Positions 26,101 to 33,280 of a stretch of 37,819 bases of DNA are shown piece by piece. The translations under genes were made by a program, and so were the position numbers. The notes beneath the pieces are model-generated. The model saw only the letters and a list, made by a program, of their open reading frames with translations, made no database searches and was not told the DNA's origin. The stretch covers positions 1 to 37,819 of the forward strand of contig JACKBM010000063.1 of assembly GCA_020634575.1 (NCBI GenBank), written 5' to 3'. Source of the DNA: Ardenticatenales bacterium (GTDB lineage Bacteria; Chloroflexota; Anaerolineae; Promineifilales; Promineifilaceae). Position 1 is the first letter of the stretch; each line of letters opens with the position of its first letter.

Positions 26101-27432
26101 TCACTGTTCAGCAGCCGTTTTCTGCTCAAGGTCACGCGGCTCCAGAACCCGGAAATGAAACAGGAGGAAAGCGACCACGTTAATCACGCAAGCCAGACCA
26201 AAAAGCAGGTCAAAACTGACCTTGGCCAGCGCCGCCCCCAGAAGAGGCGCGATGGCGCTGATCAGGCCCACGCTGCTATTGGTCAGGCCGATGTAGGTGG
26301 GCCGTTTTTCCGGGCTGCTAAATTCCAGGGCGATCAGCAGGCCGGAGACGACGGTGCCGCCGAAGGTGATGCCCAGCAGGAAGAAAACCAGGAAATACCA
26401 GTTTGGTCCCGGTGCCAGCCAGGCGATGGCGGCAGCGGCCATCGCCGAGAGGGCGGCGATCTCCAGGGAACGTTTGTGGCCATATTTGTCGGCCAGCAGG
26501 CCCAACACCAGATTGGATAGCGTCTGGCCGATCAGGATGACGACGGTGTACTGGCCGACGGTGCCATCCCGCACAGCAAATTTGCTGATGGCGGCCACGG
26601 TGACGAAGCCGGAGCCGAGGTTGCCCAGGCCCAGGGTCAGCCGGGCTACCAGGAAGCGGCGGTAGTTGTGGTCCTGGCGCAGGATACGGGGCAGCTCACC
26701 CCAATAGTTGTGCCGGTTAACGCCGGTCTCTTCCGGCGGTGTGACCGGCTCACGCGTCAGCGCGATAAAGATCCAGCTCAAAAAGATGCCGACCGTCGCG
26801 ATTGAAAAGAGGATGACGAAGTTAGTGGGAAAGGCATAATGCTCCAGCAACCAACTGCTGGCCGAGGCCGCCAGGGCGCCGGTGCCGGCGCCAATGAACG
26901 TCGAGGTGCCGAAGTAGCGGCCACGGCGATCGACCGGGAAGATGCGGGCGATCATTTCCTGCCAGGCAACGGCGATCATGCCGGCGCCGATGTAATGCCA
27001 GGCGTAACCCAGGAAAAAGAGCAGCAGGGCCAGGGGGGCGTAGCGGCCCGCCAACATGGCCGCCACGATCAGGATGAGCATGGGCAGCCGTTCGGTGAGC
27101 AGGCCCACATTGACGACGACCGGTTTTTTGCGCGGCAGCCGCTCCACGTAGGGCGCGGTAAGGAGTTGGGGGGCGTAAAACGCCCCCTGGGCGATGACGG
27201 CGACCAGCCCAATCAGAAAAGGACTGTCGGTTAGTTTGTTGACAAACAGCGGCACAATCGTGGTAGACGAAATGAAGCTGGCGCCAAACCAGAAGAAGGC
27301 GCCGTCGGCGACATTGACGCTGAAGTTCCAGCGATAATTGGCCACCACCTGGGCCTGGATTTCGGCAGGCGAATGGTTGGGAACCGGCCGGTTCAACTGC
27401 AACAGCCAGCGTATGAAATTGCGATAGGCCAA
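26101..27432 (-). CDS. Major facilitator superfamily transporter
   Basis: 443 residues with about 12 membrane segments, divided by a cytoplasmic loop near residue 225 (LTREPVTPPEETGVNRHNYW). The motif-A-like loops LTAPYVERLPRKKPVVV and LLADKYGHKRSLEIAAL are typical. The N-terminal 30 residues are cytoplasmic. The transported compound cannot be deduced; the next gene upstream encodes a PatB-like PLP enzyme, so an amino acid or sulfur compound is a guess only. It starts 9 bp after the PLP enzyme stop codon, consistent with one transcript. Confidence 0.88.
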   Translation of the reverse strand: MAYRNFIRWLLQLNRPVPNHSPAEIQAQVVANYRWNFSVNVADGAFFWFGASFISSTTIVPLFVNKLTDSPFLIGLVAVIAQGAFYAPQLLTAPYVERLPRKKPVVVNVGLLTERLPMLILIVAAMLAGRYAPLALLLFFLGYAWHYIGAGMIAVAWQEMIARIFPVDRRGRYFGTSTFIGAGTGALAASASSWLLEHYAFPTNFVILFSIATVGIFLSWIFIALTREPVTPPEETGVNRHNYWGELPRILRQDHNYRRFLVARLTLGLGNLGSGFVTVAAISKFAVRDGTVGQYTVVILIGQTLSNLVLGLLADKYGHKRSLEIAALSAMAAAAIAWLAPGPNWYFLVFFLLGITFGGTVVSGLLIALEFSSPEKRPTYIGLTNSSVGLISAIAPLLGAALAKVSFDLLFGLACVINVVAFLLFHFRVLEPRDLEQKTAAEQ

Positions 27433-27441
27433 GGCGATCGT

Positions 27442-28656
27442 TTATCCCCGCGCTGTCAGTACCCGAATCAGCCGTTCGGTTGCTTCAACCAGAATCGACC
27501 GTGGGCAGGCAATGTTGATGCGTTGATGTCCAACCCCTTCCGGACCAAACATGGCGCCATCATTCAGGAAAAGCAACGCTTCGTCAAAGACCAGCGAATT
27601 AAGCTCGTCCTGGCTCAGGTTCAGGGCGGAAAAGTCAACCCAGGTCAGGTAAGTCCCTTCCGCGCGAGTTACGACCACGCCGGGTACGCCCGCTTCCAGG
27701 GTGCGCTTCAGGTACTCAAAATTGCCGGAGATGTATTGCATCACCTCATCCAGCCATTGATCCCCATGCGTGTAAGCTGCCTGGGTAGCCACCATGCCCA
27801 GACCATTGACGCCCTTGACGCCGATGTGGGCCATCTGATCGTTGAACCGCTTGTTGATCTCCGGGTTGGCGATGATGACGCTGGCGGTTTTCAGGCCGGC
27901 CAGGTTGAACGTTTTGCTGGCCGCGATAGTCGACACGGTATTCTGCAGGATCTCATCCCCGAGTGTCCCCATCGCCACATAGTCGTGGCCAGGGTAGATC
28001 AGGTCGCAATGGATTTCGTCGGAAACGACCAGGACATCATTTGCCAGGCAGATCTCGCCAAAACGGGTCAGCTCTTCGCGGGTCCAGACCCGGCCGACCG
28101 GGTTGTGCGGGCTGCAAAGAATGGCCATTTTGACATCCGGATCGGCCGCTTTTTCGGCCAGATCGTCAAAGTCCATGTAGTAGCGATCCCCTTTCTTGAT
28201 CAGGGAATTGGAAACCACTTCCGAGCCATTGGCCTCGATGGAGAAGGTGAATGGGTGGTAGACAGGCCGCTGGATCAGCACTTTTTCGCCTGGCTTAACA
28301 AAGGCAGCCACGAGGTTGTAAAGCGCAGAGACAACGCCGGGTACCGGGCTGATCCAGCCAGGTTCTATCGACCAGCCATAGCGGCGCAAGCACCAGTCGA
28401 CGATGGTTTGCATATACTCAGGTGAGGCGCCCGTGTAGCCAAAAATCCCATGCGCCACACGTTTGGCCAGCGCATCGATGACTTCCTGCGGGGTGCGGAA
28501 ATCCATATCAGCCACCCAAAGCGGCAAGACGCGCTCCGGACCAAGTTCGGGATCAGCATGGTCACCATAAACCATCCCTTCCGGCGTCCGTAAATATTCC
28601 CATTTGACACTGCTGGTGCCTTTACGGCTGACTTCGACATCAAAATTGTAGCTCAT
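27442..28656 (-). CDS. PatB/MalY-type PLP-dependent aminotransferase or cystathionine beta-lyase
   Basis: 404 residues, fold type I PLP enzyme. The start MSYNFDVEVSRKGTSSVKWE with LPLWVADMDFRTPQEVIDALAKRV is characteristic of the MalY/PatB subgroup. Further blocks: GIFGYTGASPEYMQTIVDW, CSPHNPVGRVWTREEL, VVSDEIHCDLIYPGHDYVAM (Asp and Tyr contact PLP) and AASKTFNLAGLKTASVI with the Schiff-base Lys. The C-terminus has QRINIACPRSILVEATERL (Arg for the carboxylate). It probably cleaves cystathionine or another beta-thio amino acid, or transaminates. It is the first gene of the ten-gene minus run and faces a dyad-rich divergent region. Confidence 0.92.
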   Translation of the reverse strand: MSYNFDVEVSRKGTSSVKWEYLRTPEGMVYGDHADPELGPERVLPLWVADMDFRTPQEVIDALAKRVAHGIFGYTGASPEYMQTIVDWCLRRYGWSIEPGWISPVPGVVSALYNLVAAFVKPGEKVLIQRPVYHPFTFSIEANGSEVVSNSLIKKGDRYYMDFDDLAEKAADPDVKMAILCSPHNPVGRVWTREELTRFGEICLANDVLVVSDEIHCDLIYPGHDYVAMGTLGDEILQNTVSTIAASKTFNLAGLKTASVIIANPEINKRFNDQMAHIGVKGVNGLGMVATQAAYTHGDQWLDEVMQYISGNFEYLKRTLEAGVPGVVVTRAEGTYLTWVDFSALNLSQDELNSLVFDEALLFLNDGAMFGPEGVGHQRINIACPRSILVEATERLIRVLTARG

Positions 28657-29028
28657 GGTTTTTTCCCTGGTGGCCGAGCGTGGATTGGGGACAACGTCAT
28701 CTCAGAAGCGCCACCTCTGTCTATTTTGAGATGCAACGACCAATGATACCCCTCCCCTGGCTCTTAGACCATTATCTATGTAGGACTGGCACCAAAGGAC
28801 TAACCGCAAAATCCCATTTCGCAGCGGGTCCTACCGCTGTAACCTACCTACAAACAGTTGCATATGACTTGATATGTAATTTGTAGGTGGGGTGCTTCTG
28901 GGTTAGCCCAAGAATGGTTTAGACCAGGTGGGCAGCATTTCATTTTCATTTTGCAGGGGTCATTGACAGGCGGCGCCGGATGAGGGCCGGAGCTTTGCTG
29001 TGTCTTTGACTGATCAAGGAGTGCAGCA
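28657..29028. promoter_or_regulatory. 372-bp divergent intergenic region with several dyads
   Basis: No gene is recognisable here. It must hold the promoters for the PatB-like gene (minus) and the surface protein (plus). Three dyads are visible: CATCTCA / TGAGATG (28698-28704 with 28727-28733); GTAGGAC / GTCCTAC (28780-28786 with 28828-28834), enclosing CCGC / GCGG (28804-28807 with 28824-28827); and ACCTACAAA / TTTGTAGGT (28846-28854 with 28880-28888), enclosing a 22-bp operator-like TTGCATAT-N6-ATATGTAA. A TTGACA (28963-28968) has no matching -10. AAGGAG at 29016-29021 is the ribosome-binding site for the surface protein. Confidence 0.6.
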
Positions 29029-31341
29029 ATGCAACGCGTTTTCAACCTACCACGCCCTCAGAGGGTGGCCGCCTGGTCACCTCTTAGATGGTTATTCCTC
29101 CTTTCATTTGTACTTATCGGTTTATTTAATTCGGTACCGGCCGGTGCCGCTGCCCCCACGGCAGCCAACATCGGCAGCAATACAGTCACGTTTGAATGGC
29201 AATACTCGGCCCAAAGCGCCATTTTTGAAAGCGATCAGGGCCTTAACTTTCGCGCCTGGTGCATCGAATACCACGATGCCGCCCCGACCAATGGGGATAC
29301 CCACCAGCTAAACGACAGCAACCGCATCCATGGGGCGGCCACGACCGAGCTGGTGCAGCGCGTGTTTGGCGTCCTCACCGATCCAACCTACGCCTCACTT
29401 AATGAGCAACAGCTCAGCCTCAATATCGCCTGGGCCATCTGGCATTTTACGGATGGCAACAGCGTTTCCGGTATCGCCGCCGACATCGTACAGAAGGCGG
29501 AAGGGAGCCATCCAACGGCGGCTCAGTATGAGATCGTGCCAGTTATCTGGTTGCATAGCGATGACACCAGCATCCAGGACATGGTTGCGCCGCTGGCGGT
29601 CATGGCGGACAAAGGCGATCTCCCCGATAGCTTTGACACATCGTCCAGCAACAACGGCCCGCTGCATTACATCAGCTATGACCTGTACCTGGGCGATTGT
29701 GTCGATGCGGAGCTGGCCGCCACGGTTGACAGCCGGGCCATCAGCGGCATCGACGCTGGCGCCGGCGATGACAATAGCGGCGGCCTGGCTCACTTTGGGG
29801 GTTGTAGTGGCGCTGCCGGCAGTGATGAGGATGGCGTGCGGCTGACGACGCCCCTTGTCGCGGGAGCCGAAGCGTGTGTGGCCGTCTCCGCCGTCAACAA
29901 CAGTGGTGCCAGCGCCAACCTCTATGGCTGGATTGATTTCAACGGTGACGGCGATTTTGACGGTGATGCAGACGAGCTGCTGGCGACGGGTGATTTTGCC
30001 GGTGGGGTCGCGAGCGTGCCTGTTGGGACCATGAGTGACCAGGCCTACTGCTTCACAGTACCGGCCGGCGCGACCTTCGACGGCGGCGAGACCCATCTAC
30101 GCTTCCGCCTGACCAGCGACGCGCTCAGTGGCGCCACACCCTGGGCCGGCGCCGCCTCAGATGGCGAGGTAGAGGATTATTATCAGCCGCTGGCCTGCGT
30201 TGGCAACCTGGTCTGGATGGACAATGGTGTTGGTGGCGGCGTGGCGGCCAATGGCATTCAGGATGGCGGCGAGGCCGGCATCGACAATGTGGCTGTAAAC
30301 CTGGTCTGGGCCGGCAGCGATGGCAGCTTGCAGACAACCGCCGGCGCCGGCACAGCGGCCGGCGATGACCGGCTGTACAGCACGACGACGGCCAGCGGCG
30401 GCCAATATCAGTTCTGTAGCTTGCTGCCGGAGAGCGAGACAGTCACCTCTGCTGCCAGCCAGACGGATAGCGTCAGCAATACCAGCGCACGTTCAATTAC
30501 CGACAATGGCTGTATCAGTGGCAGCTTCCGCGACCGCTCGTTTGTCATGGCCGACGACCTGATCATTGAGAACGTCACCGTTGGGGTGAATATCAGCCAT
30601 TCTTACCGGGGGGATCTGGAGATCAACCTGATTTCGCCCGATGGCATTCTGGTTATGCTGGCGGAAACCAGCAATGATTTCGACAACAATTACGATGTCC
30701 TGTTCACGGATGGCGGCGGTGTTCTGGACAACAACGCCAATGATTTCATCAGTTCGCCGTACTACACCCGAAATGTGGCCCCGACCCAGGATCTGGCGGT
30801 CCTGAACGGTCAGCACGCCGCTGGCACCTGGACTTTGCGCATCTGTGATGCCTTTGGCAGCGACGTCGGCACCTTTAACCGGGGCGAGCTCAACATTACC
30901 GGCCATCTGGTTACCGAGACTGGTGCCGGTGATGCACTTTACCGGATCGATCTGCCCACGTTGCCCGCCCAGCTTTCACCGGCCGGTGCCAGTGTTGATG
31001 ACAACCTGGATAGCGATGGCACCCTTGATGTATCCGGTACAGTCGCTTCATCGCCTGCGTTTGTTCTGACTGCGGCTGATTACAGCGGCACGCCGTATCT
31101 CTCCCTGCTGCTGGCCGAGGCGGGCTTCCTGGACATTCCCGGCAGCCTGAATGGTTACCCGGACGGCCACGACAATCTCAGCTTTGATTTTGGCTTTTAT
31201 GCCTCGCCGACGGCGATTACGATGGGGTTATTCTCGGCCGGAGCGACAACGGCGATGCCGCTGTACATCCTGGCCCTGACCGGCATTTTGCTGGGGATGA
31301 CGCTGTTATTCAGTCTGCACTATGTGCGGCGCCTGAAGTGA
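29029..31341 (+). CDS. Membrane-anchored surface protein with thioester-like, GEVED, SdrD_B-like and P domains
   Basis: 770 residues. Signal peptide about 1-41 (LLSFVLIGLFNSVPAGAAA). Residues 45-220 resemble a thioester (TED) adhesin domain: FRAWCIEY with Cys78 and LNIAWAIWHFTDG, but the Gln of the usual TQxAIW is Ala134. Residues 223-386 form a GEVED module (GWIDFNGDGDFDG, ASDGEVEDYY). Residues 389-467 are the first half of an SdrD_B/Cna_B-type repeat (CVGNLVWMDN, ANGIQDGGEAGIDNVAV, GGQYQFCSLLP). About 480-627 is a proprotein-convertase P-like jelly roll (HSYRGDLEINLISPDG, GTWTLRICD). From 636 the SdrD_B module seems to resume (YRIDLPTLPAQLSPAGAS, DGHDNLSFDFGF). A C-terminal membrane helix (743-763) with the basic end YVRRLK anchors it. 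AAGGAG precedes the ATG. Confidence 0.85.
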   Translation: MQRVFNLPRPQRVAAWSPLRWLFLLSFVLIGLFNSVPAGAAAPTAANIGSNTVTFEWQYSAQSAIFESDQGLNFRAWCIEYHDAAPTNGDTHQLNDSNRIHGAATTELVQRVFGVLTDPTYASLNEQQLSLNIAWAIWHFTDGNSVSGIAADIVQKAEGSHPTAAQYEIVPVIWLHSDDTSIQDMVAPLAVMADKGDLPDSFDTSSSNNGPLHYISYDLYLGDCVDAELAATVDSRAISGIDAGAGDDNSGGLAHFGGCSGAAGSDEDGVRLTTPLVAGAEACVAVSAVNNSGASANLYGWIDFNGDGDFDGDADELLATGDFAGGVASVPVGTMSDQAYCFTVPAGATFDGGETHLRFRLTSDALSGATPWAGAASDGEVEDYYQPLACVGNLVWMDNGVGGGVAANGIQDGGEAGIDNVAVNLVWAGSDGSLQTTAGAGTAAGDDRLYSTTTASGGQYQFCSLLPESETVTSAASQTDSVSNTSARSITDNGCISGSFRDRSFVMADDLIIENVTVGVNISHSYRGDLEINLISPDGILVMLAETSNDFDNNYDVLFTDGGGVLDNNANDFISSPYYTRNVAPTQDLAVLNGQHAAGTWTLRICDAFGSDVGTFNRGELNITGHLVTETGAGDALYRIDLPTLPAQLSPAGASVDDNLDSDGTLDVSGTVASSPAFVLTAADYSGTPYLSLLLAEAGFLDIPGSLNGYPDGHDNLSFDFGFYASPTAITMGLFSAGATTAMPLYILALTGILLGMTLLFSLHYVRRLK

Positions 31342-31367
31342 GCCGGTGTGGCACAGGTGGGGTGTAG

Positions 31368-31395
31368 GGAAGGGGGACCGGCCGGTCCCCCTTCC
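31368..31395. terminator. 28-bp perfect palindrome between convergent genes, terminator-like
   Basis: The palindrome is centred on ACCGGCCGGT (31377-31386), with AGGGGG before and CCCCCT after it. TTCTTTT follows on the plus strand, so it may end transcription of the surface protein gene and, less clearly, of the amidase gene, whose stop is only 6 bases away. It is also an instance of the abundant CCGGCCGG word of this window. Confidence 0.6.
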
Positions 31396-31400
31396 TTCTT

Positions 31401-32822
31401 TTAAATAACCCATGCCGCCCGCTGTTCGCCAAAGCGGGTCGCGGCTTCAAACGCTCGGGCCAGTTGCAACACGCCAAAATCATCATGATGGCGGCCGACA
31501 ATCTGCAAGCCAACCGGCAGGCCGTCATCCGTAAACCCACAGGGCACGGAAATGGCTGGCAGGCCCAGGTTGGAGATGAAGTAACAGGATTGCATCCAGT
31601 CGATGTAGGTGCCCATCCGTTTGCCGTTGATCTCGGTGATGTACTCTGTGTCCACCGGGAAGGGCGGTACCTGGGTGACCGGGAAAACCATGAACTCGTG
31701 GGTCGTCATGAAGTCGTGGACCCGGCCAAAAATCTCGGTCCGCTTCAGTTCGGCATGGCCAATATCCAGGGCTGAGAGTTTCATGCCCGCCTCGGCGTTC
31801 CAGATCACCGTCTCTTTTAGCTTGTCACGATGTTTGGCCAGGTTATCCTCATGGCCCAGGGCAAATGAATAGGCCCGCAGCGTCTTGAAGACTTCGTCAG
31901 AGCCGCTGAAATCAGGTGCGCCGTCGCGGACCTCGCAGCCTAGATCGGCAAATGTTTGCCGCTGACGGCTTATCACCTCTGTGACTGCGGGATGAATGGG
32001 CAGGCCGCCGAAGTCGGGACTCCAGGCGATGGTGGTGCCCCGGAAATCCCGGTCCAGCGGCGCCAGGAAGCGGTCACCGGGTTCCGAGAGCGAAATGGGG
32101 TCGCGTGAGTCGGGGCCGGCCATGGCGGCCAGGAGCAGGGCGACATCGCTCACGGTGCGGGCCATCGGGCCGGAGACGGAGATGGTGAACCAGCCGTTTT
32201 TGAGCGGATAATGGGCCACCCGGCCGGGTGAGGGACGGAAGCCAACGATGTTGCAGAAAGCGGCCGGATTGCGCAGGGAGCCGCCCATGTCACTGCCATC
32301 GGCGATCGGGATCATGCCGCTGGCCAGGGCGGCAGCGGCGCCACCGCTGCTGCCGCCGACTGTTTTGCCCAGGTCATAGGGATTGCGGCTGGGGCCGAAG
32401 ACCGGGTTGAACGTCTGTGAGCCGGCCCCGAATTCGGGCGTATTGGTCTTGCCAATGGTGATGGCGCCGGCGGCGCGGATGCGCGTAACCAGCAGCTCAT
32501 CCTGTTCCGGGACATGGTCGGCGAAGATGGGGGAGCCGTAGGTGGTGCGGATGCCGGCGGTATCGACGAGGTCTTTGTGGGCGATGGGCAGGCCGTGGAG
32601 GATACCGGCCGGTTCCCCTCTCGCCAGCGCCTCATCCGCCGCCCGTGCGCCCGCCAGCGCCCGCTCCGGCAGCAAGGTAACAATGGCGTTGACCTCGGGA
32701 TTGGTACGTTCGATCTGGGCCAGGTGCGCCCGCATTACCTCCTCTGCCGAAAGTTCCCGGCGCCTCATTTTTTGCACAAGCTCAGTCGCGGTCATAAAGC
32801 AGATAGCCGAATCAGACATCAT
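31401..32822 (-). CDS. Amidase signature family enzyme
   Basis: 473 residues from ATG 32822 (MMSDSAICFMTATELVQKM); the longer open frame begins with a non-homologous stretch. The Ser-cisSer-Lys triad is visible: Lys83 in HGLPIAHKDLVDTAG, Ser158 in TVGGSSGGAAAALASGM and the nucleophile Ser182 in DGSDMGGSLRNPAAF. Other family blocks are GKTNTPEFGAGSQTFNPVFGPSRNPYD and GPMARTVSDVALLL. The family hydrolyses amides, from aliphatic amides to Gln-tRNA intermediates; no gatB or gatC is nearby and LSLPAI-like ends (GLPAISVPCGFTDDGLPVGLQIVG) fit stand-alone amidases. No signal peptide is seen, so the enzyme should be cytoplasmic. Upstream lie the 18-bp tandem array and the divergent subtilase gene. Confidence 0.92.
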   Translation of the reverse strand: MMSDSAICFMTATELVQKMRRRELSAEEVMRAHLAQIERTNPEVNAIVTLLPERALAGARAADEALARGEPAGILHGLPIAHKDLVDTAGIRTTYGSPIFADHVPEQDELLVTRIRAAGAITIGKTNTPEFGAGSQTFNPVFGPSRNPYDLGKTVGGSSGGAAAALASGMIPIADGSDMGGSLRNPAAFCNIVGFRPSPGRVAHYPLKNGWFTISVSGPMARTVSDVALLLAAMAGPDSRDPISLSEPGDRFLAPLDRDFRGTTIAWSPDFGGLPIHPAVTEVISRQRQTFADLGCEVRDGAPDFSGSDEVFKTLRAYSFALGHEDNLAKHRDKLKETVIWNAEAGMKLSALDIGHAELKRTEIFGRVHDFMTTHEFMVFPVTQVPPFPVDTEYITEINGKRMGTYIDWMQSCYFISNLGLPAISVPCGFTDDGLPVGLQIVGRHHDDFGVLQLARAFEAATRFGEQRAAWVI

Positions 32823-32903
32823 GTTTCCCCATGGTTGATCAAGTAGGATGAGACAATTGTAAGAGATGTAGCGGCCCAGGCACAAAAATAATGGCCACTT
32901 TTG

Positions 32904-33029
32904 TTGCCCTGACCTGACAGGTTGCCCTGACCTGACAGGTTGCCACGACCTGACAGGTTGCCACGACCTGACAGGTTGCCCTGACCTGACAGGTTGCCAC
33001 GACCTGACAGGTTGCCACGACCTGACAGG
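32904..33029. repeat. Tandem array, seven 18-bp units
   Basis: Seven adjoining units of two types: A = TTGCCCTGACCTGACAGG and B = TTGCCACGACCTGACAGG, in the order A-A-B-B-A-B-B, with no other variation. Each unit with its neighbour contains the palindrome ACCTGACAGGT. The array lies between the divergent amidase and subtilase genes, about 80 bp from the amidase start and 250 bp from the subtilase start. There are no spacers, so it is not a CRISPR array. Confidence 0.95.
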
Positions 33030-33280
33030 TTGACGGGATCGCGCAACGCGGGTAAGCTTCGCTCGCTGTTCACGACCCTTTCACGGGCGCATGATTGGGG
33101 AAAAACCACACTTTGAGACCAAATATTGCATAGTTGTATCGACTATCCCCATGACGCCGAACCAATCATTAATCTGGTTTCCAGCGTCGCTGTTTCCTGC
33201 TTGCCAGCGGATGGCAGCGGCGTGTTACCCCACCCCGTGTAAACGGGGAAGTTTCATTCATCATAGTCTGGAGGATGATT
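33030..33280. promoter_or_regulatory. Leader region of the large subtilase gene
   Basis: No gene is seen. A weak promoter-like pair TTGAGA (33113-33118) and TTGTAT (33134-33139) has a spacer of only 15 bases. Near the 3' end a small stem CCCCGT-GTAA-ACGGGG (33233-33248) carries a GNRA-type tetraloop; it starts about 48 bases before the ATG. The ribosome-binding site GGAGG (33270-33274) favours the start at 33281. Confidence 0.35.

Noticed and set aside
28680..28886. Small plus-strand ORF of 68 codons in the divergent gap
   Set aside because: No ribosome-binding site, no family resemblance, and it spans the dyads that look regulatory.
28963..28991. Promoter built on TTGACA upstream of the surface protein gene
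   Set aside because: A good -35 word, but the sequence 16-18 bases downstream is GC-rich and contains nothing like TATAAT.
29006..29017. FNR-like site TTGACTGATCAA before the surface protein gene
   Set aside because: The half-sites TTGA and TCAA are 4 bases apart instead of 6, and the site overlaps the ribosome-binding region.
32904..33029. Possible CRISPR array
   Set aside because: Units of 18 bp adjoin without spacers and no cas gene is present.
32819..33109. Minus-strand ORF with NLSGRG/NLSGQG hexapeptide repeats
   Set aside because: It is the translation of the non-coding 18-bp tandem array (six codons per unit); no ribosome-binding site, and the flanks have no protein-like character.
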